DNA of 64,000 nucleotides from Helicobacter sp. 13S00482-2 (GCF_002272795.1 NZ_MLAT01000007.1:24365-88364), one strand, 5' to 3'. Numbered from the stretch's first letter, positions 53,625-62,505 are shown. Program-made: numbers and translations. Notes: generated from the sequence alone by a model not told the origin.

Positions 53625-54963
53625 CTTTACACATTTCTTTTTAAAAAAACTAGACTCTTTTTCTAAAGATAGAAAAGCCCTCATTTATGAAAATACCACC
53701 TATAACTATGAGGATCTGATTCAAAATATTCTATACAAAATAAAAAAATTGGAAAAATTTCCAGAAGGTTCTATCATAGGTATCATTGGAGATTATGATA
53801 TTGATAATATTTCAATGCTCCTTGCTTGTATTGAAAAAAGATTTATTGTGGTTCCTTTTGTGAATAATGATGAGATTTCAAATAAACTCCATGAAGGGCA
53901 AGTTGATTTTTTGTATTATCAAGACAATATAAAAACTTTAAGTCCGCCTTTTCCAAAACACCAAATTTTACAAGATTTAAAAAAACTCACCAAAAGCGGA
54001 TTGATTCTTTTTTCAAGTGGAAGCACGGGTAAGCCAAAAGCTATTGTTCATAATCTAGATAATCTTTTGAATTCCTATATGAATAAAAATTCCAAAACAA
54101 TGAATATCTTGTTATTTTTAATGTTTGATCATATTGGAGGACTCAATACCCTCTTTCACACCCTATCTATTGGTGCTTGTGGAATCGCTATAAAAGAACG
54201 GAAGGATATTTATTTACTCGCAAAAACCATTCAAAAATATCAAATATCGTTACTTCCAGCCTCGCCATCTTTGCTAAATCTGGTACTTTTAAGTGATGTA
54301 TCTTCATATCTTGATTGTGTTAAAATCATCACTTATGGAACCGAATCAATGCCAGACTCACTCCTTTTGCGATTGAAAAAAACATTCCCTAAGGTAAAAT
54401 TTCATCAAACCTTTGGAACCACTGAAGTAGGAATTGCACAAACAAAAACATCTGAAAATACATTTAAATTAGAAGGAATGGAATATAAAATCAAAAATGG
54501 TGAGTTATGGATAAAATCAAAAACACAAACGCTCGGGTATATCAATGCTGATAATTCAGTTTTTGATAACGATGGTTTTTTTGCTACAGGAGATTTGGTG
54601 GAAGTAACATACAAAGACAATCAAGAATATTTAAAAATAATTGGTAGATCCAAAGAGATTATCAATGTTGGAGGTGAGAAGGTATCACCACAAGAAATAG
54701 AAAATACCATTTTACAAATAAATGGCATTCAAGATTGCATCGTGTATGGAGAATATAATCCCATCACAGGACAAAGCATCACCACAGAAGTAGTGATTGA
54801 TAACAATATACTTCCAAATGATAAAATGGAACTGAAAAAAATTATTCGTGAATTTTGCAAAAATTCATTGCCAAAATACAAAATCCCCACAAAAGTTATC
54901 CTGATGGAAACATTAAATCTTGGGACAAGATTTAAAAAATCAAGACTCAACAAAACCTCCTAA
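53617..54963 (+). CDS. AMP-dependent acyl/aryl ligase 3
   Basis: A 448-residue adenylate-forming ligase: LILFSSGSTGKPKAIVHN near 127-144, FHQTFGTTEVGIAQT, FATGDLVEV, GRSKEIINVGGEKVSPQEIE, and LGTRFKKSRLNKT where the catalytic Lys should be (KxxR in place of the usual NGKxxR). It lacks the amino-acid pocket Asp motif of the other two enzymes, so a carboxylic acid without an amino group is the likelier substrate. It would load ACP 4, encoded two genes upstream. It is the last complete gene of the cluster. Confidence 0.83.
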   Translation: MANFTHFFLKKLDSFSKDRKALIYENTTYNYEDLIQNILYKIKKLEKFPEGSIIGIIGDYDIDNISMLLACIEKRFIVVPFVNNDEISNKLHEGQVDFLYYQDNIKTLSPPFPKHQILQDLKKLTKSGLILFSSGSTGKPKAIVHNLDNLLNSYMNKNSKTMNILLFLMFDHIGGLNTLFHTLSIGACGIAIKERKDIYLLAKTIQKYQISLLPASPSLLNLVLLSDVSSYLDCVKIITYGTESMPDSLLLRLKKTFPKVKFHQTFGTTEVGIAQTKTSENTFKLEGMEYKIKNGELWIKSKTQTLGYINADNSVFDNDGFFATGDLVEVTYKDNQEYLKIIGRSKEIINVGGEKVSPQEIENTILQINGIQDCIVYGEYNPITGQSITTEVVIDNNILPNDKMELKKIIREFCKNSLPKYKIPTKVILMETLNLGTRFKKSRLNKTS

Positions 54964-54974
54964 AAGGACACAAC

Positions 54975-55013
54975 ATGAATAGATATAAAAATTCAGATGT
55001 GTTTTTGATTTGA
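54975..55013 (+). pseudogene. Twelve-codon stub of a further cluster gene
   Basis: A good AAAGGA site, 6 bases, then ATG and 12 codons (MNRYKNSDVFLI) before TGA, directly after the ligase gene. A ribosome site this good with no gene behind it suggests that the next gene of the cluster was cut off here, next to the restriction-modification system that follows. Confidence 0.45.
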
Positions 55014-55046
55014 ATGCATAGATAAGAAGATTTGATAGAAAAATAA

Positions 55047-56621
55047 TCAAAATAATATTTCTATGTCTTTCTGTAATATTTCTCTTTGAATCGCTATTAA
55101 GGATTCTAATTTTTTAAAATCTCTATGAATTTGAAACCTATCTGCAAGTAATAAGGCATTTGAAATAGAAACAATGGAGCCTTTACTTTCAAAAGAATAC
55201 ATGTTTCTGACATTTTCTGCAAAATTCTCAATATCTCTATTCCCTACATATTTACTACTCACCCAATGATAATAACTTCGATTTATCTTATATTCATCTT
55301 GTAGCTTATTGGCAAATGTGTAAATGTAATCATTCATTTGTCTTGATGAATTGGTATTTATTCTAAATCCTTTTGAATACGCTTTTGCATCTACTATCAA
55401 TCCATAACTGTCATCGTCGATAGATGCCCTATACCACATTAGACTATCTGGTTCCCTATTTCCAACGCCACCAAGCTTTATACCTTCAAAACCTATAACT
55501 TTGTTATATAACTCAAAAATAGAGTCTTCAAACTCCTTACAGTATTTCTGTCCACTAAATGATTGTTCTATAATCTTTTCAATTAAATTTTGATCTAAAT
55601 TTTTAGTATTATCAATAACATAATTTATATTATTTTTAATTTCTTTTTTAATTATTTCATCTTGCATATAAAAAATAGGAATATTTAAATTTATATTCTC
55701 TTTCAAGACAATATAATCTCCTATAATTTCTATAAGCAATCCTAAATTTTGAAGCTTAGCAATATCGCTAATAAAATCAGCTCTTGAAATATTGCTGTTA
55801 TTTTTTAATAAATATTCATTGATTTTTTCATAACTCAGCAGTTGATTTTTTTTCTGATTCAAGATATCAAGAATCAATGCCCTTCTCATTCTTAATATTT
55901 TATTCCCTATTTGGCTCCTAGAAGCCAACATTTCATAAGAAACATTCTTGTATATTTTTTTACTAGTGCTTTTTCCTAATGTTTTTGTATAGGCCTGTAT
56001 GCCTCTTTCTGTTATTTGATATGTATGTGGTGTTTGAGCTTCAAAACCATCATATTTTAAATTTTTTGTAGCTTTTTGAACTAATCCTAGTTCTATAAGA
56101 TAGTTAGCAATCATTCTTGCATATTTATCAAGAGTGCTTTCTTTATTGCTTTTAATTTTATTTTTATCTTTTGAATTGTGATACATTTTAATGTAGTTGT
56201 TTAAACCTATAGTGAGAAATCCACTCTCTCCAACAAAGCCAAGCTTTTGTGCAATTTCAAATTTTGTCAATGGTTCTGGGGAATCTCTAAGTAGTTGCAA
56301 TACCCTACAAGCTGGTGGATAACTCAATAAAGCTTCTGTCAAAATACTCTTTTCGTTGTCTTTACCTGATTGTGATAACTCCCTACCTAAATCAGTTACA
56401 ACAAAATCGTCATATTCTCTATCGTATTGAACAAAGTTTAATGCTTCACAGAGCCTTAAATAAGTTTCATTTGCCCATCTTCCAATGCCTAATGATAGAC
56501 TAATTGATTGTTGTGAAGCCAAACTATCCATTCTGCCATATTGAATAAAATCAGAAACAATACCTTTTAAATTTGATAATTTACCAGCATCTTGTATCCA
56601 ACCAAAAGTTCTATTTGCCAC
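55047..56621 (-). CDS. FokI-like type IIS restriction endonuclease
   Basis: A 524-residue protein similar to FokI along its length. N-terminal recognition part: RTFGWIQDAGKLSNLKGIVS (FokI has RTFGWVQNPGKFENLKRVV), DDFVVTDLGREL, SYPPACRVLQLL, LTKFEIAQKLGFVGESGF, DKYARMIANYLIELGLV, RRALILDIL. C-terminal cleavage domain from about residue 370: LGGVGNREPDS and GLIVDAKAYSKGF carry the Asp, Asp and Lys of the PD-(D/E)XK site (Asp450, Asp467, Lys469 in FokI). FokI recalls GGATG and cuts 9/13 bases away; whether this enzyme has the same site is not proven. It overlaps the methyltransferase gene by 11 bases. Confidence 0.88.
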   Translation of the reverse strand: MANRTFGWIQDAGKLSNLKGIVSDFIQYGRMDSLASQQSISLSLGIGRWANETYLRLCEALNFVQYDREYDDFVVTDLGRELSQSGKDNEKSILTEALLSYPPACRVLQLLRDSPEPLTKFEIAQKLGFVGESGFLTIGLNNYIKMYHNSKDKNKIKSNKESTLDKYARMIANYLIELGLVQKATKNLKYDGFEAQTPHTYQITERGIQAYTKTLGKSTSKKIYKNVSYEMLASRSQIGNKILRMRRALILDILNQKKNQLLSYEKINEYLLKNNSNISRADFISDIAKLQNLGLLIEIIGDYIVLKENINLNIPIFYMQDEIIKKEIKNNINYVIDNTKNLDQNLIEKIIEQSFSGQKYCKEFEDSIFELYNKVIGFEGIKLGGVGNREPDSLMWYRASIDDDSYGLIVDAKAYSKGFRINTNSSRQMNDYIYTFANKLQDEYKINRSYYHWVSSKYVGNRDIENFAENVRNMYSFESKGSIVSISNALLLADRFQIHRDFKKLESLIAIQREILQKDIEILF

Positions 56622-57750
56622 TTTCGACCTTTTGAAATATTAAAATATATTGATGGATTTGGTTAGAAACAAAACCAAAAGGATAACCATAAGGATATAA
56701 ATTAACGCTCTGATCTACCCAAATTTTCATTCCTAAATAATTTAGATTATCTATGGTATTCAAATCTCTAATAATATCTGTGTGCAATAAATTCAATTCC
56801 TTCTGTTTAGGTTGCATATCCTTTATGAAAATCACAATATGACCCTTATTTTTTAAATATTTCATAGAATCCAAAATACTTTGATTGAATATCCTCAAAA
56901 AATCATTCCAAATCATATTTCCTAAATCAAGTTTAGAATCACTGAAAGGTGTAGGGGATATATCTCTACCCCTCTTGAGTGCCTCACCTGTTTTAGGTCT
57001 TGAAAGCATATTTCCATAGGGCGGATCAATTAAAATTAAAGATACTTCCTCTTTATTCAAAAATCCTCCTATATCATTTTTCAAAAATTCAATACTATCA
57101 GCTTCAATAGCAACCTGTTCTTTGAGTTTTAAATAAGCATTTGCTTCTGTATAGGCTTTTATAAATTTATCATTTAAGTCTATCCCAACAGCTTTTCGAT
57201 TGCACAAGGACGCACCCAATAATGTCCCTCCAACGCCCATAAAATAATCTAAAACGACTTCTCCTTCTTTTGTAAAAAACTCTATAATCTGCCTCATGAG
57301 TTGTGGCGGTTTAGGTGAAGGATGTATTTTTCTAATATGATAAGCAAAACTATCTTTTCCATTTGTGCTATATCGAGTAGTAATAACCGAATTTAGAAAA
57401 AAAGTCCATTCAGCACCCGATAGATCGTTTAGCTTATTCTTAATGTGGTATTTTTTTCCATCTTCAGTTTGAATAACTCTTTTTGAACTTCCAATCACTC
57501 TTGCTTTTAGAATATTATGTTTTACCCAATCAGGAAGAGATTTGATTTCTTCTTTGGAAAAAACTTCTATGGGCAAAAAGTGCTCTTTAGCATTGTCATT
57601 CGCAATAATTCTCTTTTTATTTTTTATTTCTTTTATTTTTTCATCTAATATTTTTTTTATTGATAGTTCAATTTGCTCTGATATTTCATTTATAGAACTC
57701 TGTATTTTTTTTTCTTTTAGAAACTTATTGAGCTTTTTTTTATCGATCAT
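56611..57750 (-). CDS. DNA methyltransferase 2 of the FokI-like system
   Basis: A 379-residue DNA methyltransferase. A coiled N-terminal region (1-60) is followed by a target-recognition-like part, AYHIRKIHPSPKPPQLMRQI, the S-adenosylmethionine motif VVLDYFMGVGGTLLG near 173-187, GIDLND, and the catalytic motif LILIDPPYGNML near 239-250. The DPPY motif indicates an adenine N6 (or cytosine N4) enzyme. FokI-type sites are asymmetric, so each strand needs its own methylation; this and the next gene would supply the two activities that are fused in one protein in M.FokI. Confidence 0.85.
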   Translation of the reverse strand: MIDKKKLNKFLKEKKIQSSINEISEQIELSIKKILDEKIKEIKNKKRIIANDNAKEHFLPIEVFSKEEIKSLPDWVKHNILKARVIGSSKRVIQTEDGKKYHIKNKLNDLSGAEWTFFLNSVITTRYSTNGKDSFAYHIRKIHPSPKPPQLMRQIIEFFTKEGEVVLDYFMGVGGTLLGASLCNRKAVGIDLNDKFIKAYTEANAYLKLKEQVAIEADSIEFLKNDIGGFLNKEEVSLILIDPPYGNMLSRPKTGEALKRGRDISPTPFSDSKLDLGNMIWNDFLRIFNQSILDSMKYLKNKGHIVIFIKDMQPKQKELNLLHTDIIRDLNTIDNLNYLGMKIWVDQSVNLYPYGYPFGFVSNQIHQYILIFQKVESGK

Positions 57751-57752
57751 TT

Positions 57753-58784
57753 TTATCTCTTTTCTATATAAAATAGTAATTCATGTAAATTATGTTCAAT
57801 TTTTTTTGAAATATGCTTGTATCTCCTATAAGGAATTTTTATCAATTCATAACTACCCTCTTTACCAAATTGTTTCAAAACATTTTCTATTTCATTAATA
57901 TTCATAATTCCCTCATTGCTATAACTCAACAATATATATTTAAAATTTGCATTTTCTATTAAATCAGAAAGCATGTTCAATGCTTTATTCTTAATGCAAT
58001 AGTCTGATTTTTTATCTCCATAAGGTCTCATTCCTGATTTTCCGTATATTTTAGGATTGTCATATTTTGCAACTGTTTCAAGAATATGATAATTAGGAGC
58101 GTATTGTCTTGAGTTGTATGGTGGATCTATGTAGAGCATATCGCCTGATATTTCTCTAATCAATTCATTAGAATTTTTATTGAAGCACTGATTGTTTTTT
58201 TTATTTTCAACAATTTCTAGTTGTGGTAATTCTAATTTTTTTAAAGCTCTTTTATCCCAATACTTCAAATATGCCCCATAAGTTCCAGCTATATTTGAAA
58301 TAAAAGGAATAGATTCTAAAAGTGATGCTAACAGATAAAAGTATTCATTTTCGTTCAAAAAATCCTTATTTTTCCATTCTTGAATTGTTTGCCTGATAAA
58401 ATCAATTCTTAGAGCATTTTGGTTACTAAAATATTGCCTTTTGGAATACTTATTTGGAGAATAGTTTTTGTAAATAAATGGCTCATTTGTGAGATGATTT
58501 GGTTGTATATTTGTATTTTGTAAATAATCAAACAATTCCCTATGTAGATTTTTTTTTATATTTTGAAATGTAGGATAGCAGTCATTTTGAATTGTTGCTT
58601 TTTGAAGTACAAATGAAAAATACAAAAAGTCATTTGAAATAATTTGAAAATCTTTTTTAAAATATCTACCTACGATGGAGGTTCCTGAAAATATATCACA
58701 AAATGATTTCACATTTAATTTTTTATTTTTAATAATTTTTTCAATTTCTTCTAACAATAAAACCTTTGACCCAATATATCTCAT
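57753..58784 (-). CDS. DNA adenine methyltransferase 1 of the FokI-like system (D12 class)
   Basis: A 343-residue Dam/D12-class N6-adenine methyltransferase: MRYIGSKVLLLEEIEKII at the start, CDIFSGTSIVGRYFK (motif I, near 29-43), SNDFLYFS, and DMLYIDPPYNSRQYAPNYH (motif IV, near 215-233). The DPPYNSRQY stretch is typical of the methylases that protect type IIS sites. First gene of the methylase-methylase-nuclease operon, two bases before the second methylase gene, so protection is made before cutting. Confidence 0.87.
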   Translation of the reverse strand: MRYIGSKVLLLEEIEKIIKNKKLNVKSFCDIFSGTSIVGRYFKKDFQIISNDFLYFSFVLQKATIQNDCYPTFQNIKKNLHRELFDYLQNTNIQPNHLTNEPFIYKNYSPNKYSKRQYFSNQNALRIDFIRQTIQEWKNKDFLNENEYFYLLASLLESIPFISNIAGTYGAYLKYWDKRALKKLELPQLEIVENKKNNQCFNKNSNELIREISGDMLYIDPPYNSRQYAPNYHILETVAKYDNPKIYGKSGMRPYGDKKSDYCIKNKALNMLSDLIENANFKYILLSYSNEGIMNINEIENVLKQFGKEGSYELIKIPYRRYKHISKKIEHNLHELLFYIEKR

Positions 58785-58823
58785 ATAGCCTCAATAATAA
58801 TTTTCAAAATATTTCTTCTTGTA

Positions 58824-58829
58824 ATTATA
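58824..58829 (-). promoter_or_regulatory. -10 element of the restriction-modification operon
   Basis: TATAAT on the minus strand, 40 bases before the first methylase start, preceded by TTGGA. A plus-strand TGATATAAT (58862-58870) lies back to back with it and faces the glycosyltransferase genes. Confidence 0.5.
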
Positions 58830-58910
58830 TCCAAGAATACACTGATAGCAAAAATCTATTATGATATAATTCAGGCAATATTTTAAGAATTAGGGGAAAT
58901 AATCAAGATC

Positions 58911-59030
58911 ATGATCTTTGACTCAAGCTATTTCGTTGTTGTAGCTTCAAACTGTTTTTCTCAAATGCATAGTGTTATACTAATCCCTGTGAAAAATCTA
59001 CTCAAAGAAATTAAGCGGGTTACTCAATGA
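58911..59030 (+). CDS. Possible 39-residue leader ORF overlapping the glycosyltransferase gene
   Basis: An open frame from ATG 58911 encodes 39 residues (MIFDSSYFVVVASNCFSQMH and a basic end) and stops in an ATGA overlap with the start at 59027. The AGGGGAA ribosome-like site is 12-13 bases upstream, rather far. It may be a leader whose translation couples to the glycosyltransferase, or a gene relic. No homologue is recognised. Confidence 0.35.
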   Translation: MIFDSSYFVVVASNCFSQMHSVILIPVKNLLKEIKRVTQ

Positions 59031-59980
59031 AAAATCTAGCTCCTGTTTTGGTGATGGTTTATGATAGGCTAGATTCCCTTGAAAATGCTATAAATTCCCT
59101 AAAAACAAATAAATTAGCCAATCACACAAATTTATACGTCGTCTCTGATGCTCCATATAAAAATGAACATCAAGAAATCATCACAAAAATAAGAGAATAC
59201 ATCAAAAATATCAGTGGATTTCAAAAAGTTGAAGGCATTTTTTGGGAAAAGAACAAGGGTAGTTTTGATTCTGGAAAAGATGCTATGGAATATCTTTTTA
59301 CCAAATATGATCGAGTTATTAGCATTGAAGATGATATTTTGGTCTCTAATAAATTTTTGGAATATATGAATAACGCCCTTGAGTTTTACAAAGATGATAA
59401 AAGGATTTTCTCCATCACTTCTCATCTGCATTACAAGAAAAATCTGATCCCGAAAAACTATCCTTATGAGATTTTTCTTCTTAAAATGTTTAATCCTTGG
59501 GGAACTGCGATCTGGAAAGATCGTTATGAAAACATTGATTGGAATTTAACTGGAGTGAAAGAATTCTTAGAAAATAAACACGAACTTGCAAAATTCAATT
59601 CAATCTCTCCTCATTTGCTTCCTATCCTCAAACATATGCTTGATAATGACAAAAAATATACAGATTTAATGATCTGTTACAATATGTTTAAAACCCATCA
59701 ATACACGCTATATCCTACCAAAACTCTTTCAGTAAATCGAGGGTTTGATGGAAGAGGAGAACATTGCGGAGAAGATAAATACTGGCAAAACCAACCACTA
59801 GTATTTGATTTTTCTCCAAAAATGATAAAAGACATCCCATACTCTGAAGTCATGGGTAAGATTATGCATAATGCTTACTTTTCATATCGGACAAATATGA
59901 TCAATCCGATACTAAAAAAACTAAAAATCTACAGATTTCTAAAAATCATCTATGATTTATTTAGATCAAAAAAGAGATAA
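59027..59980 (+). CDS. GT-A type glycosyltransferase
   Basis: A 317-residue cytosolic sugar transferase. The N-terminal nucleotide-binding fold starts APVLVMVYDRLDSLENAINS and has a metal-binding acidic motif in VISIEDDILVSNKFLEYM (near 97-115); the acceptor half includes MFNPWGTAIWKDRY and RGFDGRGEHCGEDKYW. It resembles GNT-I-like/family 2 enzymes of polysaccharide loci. Donor and acceptor are unknown. With the second glycosyltransferase downstream and the flippase upstream, it suggests that the region builds a surface glycan. Confidence 0.8.
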   Translation: MKNLAPVLVMVYDRLDSLENAINSLKTNKLANHTNLYVVSDAPYKNEHQEIITKIREYIKNISGFQKVEGIFWEKNKGSFDSGKDAMEYLFTKYDRVISIEDDILVSNKFLEYMNNALEFYKDDKRIFSITSHLHYKKNLIPKNYPYEIFLLKMFNPWGTAIWKDRYENIDWNLTGVKEFLENKHELAKFNSISPHLLPILKHMLDNDKKYTDLMICYNMFKTHQYTLYPTKTLSVNRGFDGRGEHCGEDKYWQNQPLVFDFSPKMIKDIPYSEVMGKIMHNAYFSYRTNMINPILKKLKIYRFLKIIYDLFRSKKR

Positions 59981-59984
59981 ACTT

Positions 59985-60235
59985 ATGGGTCATTCAATGG
60001 TATATATGACAATGAGTGATGACCTTGTCCATCTAGAAACATAATCAATATCTTGAAAATAGCTTTGAGCTATGGAAAAGTTATTGCAGGATTACTAACT
60101 GAAGTGCCATCGCCCCTTATAAAAGACTCCCCCTTGCAACCATAAATAAAGGAAAAACAACCATAGAAACCATAAAATCTAGATGAAGTTATTCTCTAAA
60201 ACACACTAAGCTATGAAGAAAAATATCAGATCTGC
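59985..60235 (+). pseudogene. Relic of a PEP-mutase-associated cytidylyltransferase-like gene
   Basis: Joined over several frames the DNA encodes HSMVYMTMSDDLVH, ILKIALSYGKVIAGLLTE, AIAPYKRLPLATINKGKTTI and ETIKS, then DEVIL and NTLSYEE. This matches the N-terminal nucleotidyltransferase domain found alone or fused to phosphoenolpyruvate mutase (MSADLxHxGH, GLLTDxAIASYKRLP, ETLDYxxN). The His-x-x-His loop after LVH is damaged, and stops and frameshifts abound. Such enzymes activate phosphonates or similar head groups for glycan decoration. Confidence 0.66.
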
Positions 60236-60381
60236 CCACCCATAAAAGAGAGAACAGAGGCATATGCCTTATGATATCAATCTTGATTTGCCCTTTGAAA
60301 AGTATAAACCACCACATCTTAAGAAAAATACATTTTAGAAATTCTGTATAATACCCTTATGAATTCACATAAGTTGGGCAA
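60236..60381. promoter_or_regulatory. Region with the promoter of the second glycosyltransferase
   Basis: No gene is seen. A TATAAT at 60347-60352 directly preceded by TG lies 29 bases before the start codon and is the likely -10 element. Confidence 0.5.
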
Positions 60382-61617
60382 ATGAAAATATTACATCTTG
60401 TTTCTCAAGACTCTGGGGGAGCTGGAAGGGCTGCTTTGAGAATCCACAAAGCACTTCTTAATGAACATATTGACTCCATTGTGCTCGTGCAACAAAAGAC
60501 TACCGATCAACCTGGCGTTATGAGATTGGCAAAAACAAAAAAAGAGAAGATAATCGAAAAAATTAGGCCTTTATTACCTTTATTTTTTCTATTGCCCTAT
60601 CCTCAACATCATCGTGATATTTTTTCTCCAAATCCTCCTAGCAATAGACATCTGATTAAAACAATCCTTTCGCTTAAACCTGATTTGATTCACTTGCATT
60701 GGATTAACAATGGATTTTTAAATATCAAAGATCTTGCAAAAATAAATATTCCCATGCTTTGGAGTCTCCACGATGCAAATCCATACACGGGCGGTTGTCA
60801 CATTATTCCTAATGAGTGTGAGAATTTCAAAACACACTGTCAAAAATGCCCTTTTTTACATTCAAATTCCATACACGATTTGAGCTATTTTATATTTAAT
60901 AAAAAAGCTAAAATCTATCCAAAACTCAATCTTACCATCAATGGACTGAGTAAATGGATTACTGATTGTGCAAAACAATCAATGCTCTTAAAAGAAAAAA
61001 AAATCATCAATCTACCCAATTGTATTGACACACAGCTCTATCAACCTATCCCAAAATCCATCGCTAGAGAAATTTTAAATCTACAATCCTCTAAAAAAAT
61101 CATCTCATTTGGAGCAATTGATGCGACAAGCATCGATAGAAAGGGTTATCATCAATTAAAAAAAGCTTTGAGCCTTTTGAAAAATAAAGAAAATTTTAAA
61201 TTAGTCATATTTGGAGCATCTCAGGGAGAAAGTATTGAAGGAATAGAAACTTTGTATTTAGGGCATTTAAGCGATGATATTTCTCTAAAAATTTTATACA
61301 ATGCTAGCGATGTTTTTGTAACACCAAGCCTTGCAGAAAATCTGAGCAATGTTATTATGGAATCTTTAGCTTGTGGGGTTCCTGTGGTGGGATTTGATAT
61401 TGGCGGGAATAGCGATATGATCGAGCATAAAACAAATGGCTATTTGGCTAGAGACCATAAAGATCTAGCAGATGGTATCAAGTGGGTTTTAGATCTAGAG
61501 CAGACAGATTATGACACCCTTTGCAAGAATGCTAGAAAAAAGATTTGCACAAAGTTTGATAGCAACATCGTTTCTTTGGAGTATATTAAAACATATAAGG
61601 AAATTTTAAATGATTAA
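60382..61617 (+). CDS. Family 4 (group 1) glycosyltransferase
   Basis: A 411-residue GT-B enzyme. The N-terminal domain starts MKILHLVSQDSGGAGRAALR with the glycine loop; LIHLHWINNGFL and MLWSLHDANPYTGGCH follow, with a cysteine cluster (CHIIPNECENF, HCQKCPF) seen in WbaZ-like colanic/O-antigen transferases. The C-terminal donor domain has SLAENLSNVIMESLACGVPV (E-x7-E motif) and VGFDIGGNSDMI. It transfers a sugar from a nucleotide donor; linkage unknown. ATG 60382 lacks a strong ribosome site. Confidence 0.87.
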   Translation: MKILHLVSQDSGGAGRAALRIHKALLNEHIDSIVLVQQKTTDQPGVMRLAKTKKEKIIEKIRPLLPLFFLLPYPQHHRDIFSPNPPSNRHLIKTILSLKPDLIHLHWINNGFLNIKDLAKINIPMLWSLHDANPYTGGCHIIPNECENFKTHCQKCPFLHSNSIHDLSYFIFNKKAKIYPKLNLTINGLSKWITDCAKQSMLLKEKKIINLPNCIDTQLYQPIPKSIAREILNLQSSKKIISFGAIDATSIDRKGYHQLKKALSLLKNKENFKLVIFGASQGESIEGIETLYLGHLSDDISLKILYNASDVFVTPSLAENLSNVIMESLACGVPVVGFDIGGNSDMIEHKTNGYLARDHKDLADGIKWVLDLEQTDYDTLCKNARKKICTKFDSNIVSLEYIKTYKEILND

Positions 61618-61744
61618 AATCATCAAACTTCCCTTCAAAATAGCATTCAGAATATATACTGAAAAATATACCTCACTAAAGTTGATTTCAAATATATTCA
61701 GCACAACCTTTATTTTTTATGTAAAAAGTCGTTCAGTATATTGA
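61610..61744 (+). CDS. Short 44-residue frame after the glycosyltransferase, probably a gene remnant
   Basis: ATG 61610 overlaps the previous stop and has AAGGA 9 bases upstream. The product starts MIKIIKLPFKIAFRIYTEKY and is basic and hydrophobic, like the membrane-associated ends of glycan enzymes. It stops at 61744 without a recognisable domain, so it is probably the start of a truncated gene. Confidence 0.35.
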   Translation: MIKIIKLPFKIAFRIYTEKYTSLKLISNIFSTTFIFYVKSRSVY

Positions 61745-61823
61745 TATTGCTAGAACGTGTATTTGAGATCATAAATTTACCCAAGAAGTTTAGATTCTAT
61801 GACAAAACCTCCATTAGATTGTA

Positions 61824-62505
61824 TTAACCACTTTGCTCATTGAGGAAATTATCAAAGTCATTAACACCTTCTATCTTGTTACGGGCATTATCTAATGTAA
61901 AGCCATCATTTTTAACATTGAAATACCAAATATGTTTGTTTTTTCTTGATTGTTTTTTGATGATCAATACATTGCTTTTAACTCCTGTATTTGGTAAAAA
62001 TATTTTTTTAGGCAGTGATATGATGGTTTTGATTTCATATTTTTCAATAAGCTCTCTTCTTAATTGTGTATAAGCTTTGCTACTATCAAATAAAATACCT
62101 TCTGGCGCGATGATACCTGCCCTAGAATTTTCATAATCACTAAGTGCATCTAAACAATGCAACACCCCTGTCACTTCTGCAGAGTTTGTATTGAACCCAT
62201 GTAAAGAAGCATATTCTGTTTTCATTCTCTTACCAAAAGGCATATTGGTTATGATCAGATCAAATTTTCCTCTTTGAGGGTTTTGATAACTATCTTGACG
62301 AAAAATATTAGAATGCCCATCACCTGCTAAGATCATATTCATTTTGGCAATATGGGACATTTTTGTTATTTCACCACCATATACAGTTGAAAATTTTAAT
62401 GCCTCAAGTGTTTTCCATTGCGAGGCATACGATCATAAATATACTTATAGCTAGATATTAACATGCCACCTGTTCCACAAAAGGGATCATAGATTTTAGA
62501 ACATT
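61824..62505 (-). pseudogene. Type I DNA methyltransferase (HsdM) fragment, frameshifted
   Basis: The minus strand encodes the catalytic part of a type I modification subunit: IYDPFCGTGGMLISSYKYIY (motif I) near 62500-62445, then after a frameshift ALKFSTVYGGEITKMSHIAK, DLIITNMPFGKRMKTEYASL (motif IV as NMPF), SRAGIIAPEGILFDSSKAY and WYFNVKNDGFTLDNARNKI to 61824. The N-terminal helical domain and the usual C-terminal extension are missing. The N-terminal piece of the same kind of protein is found at 63685-64000, so the two are probably parts of one broken gene. Confidence 0.8.
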
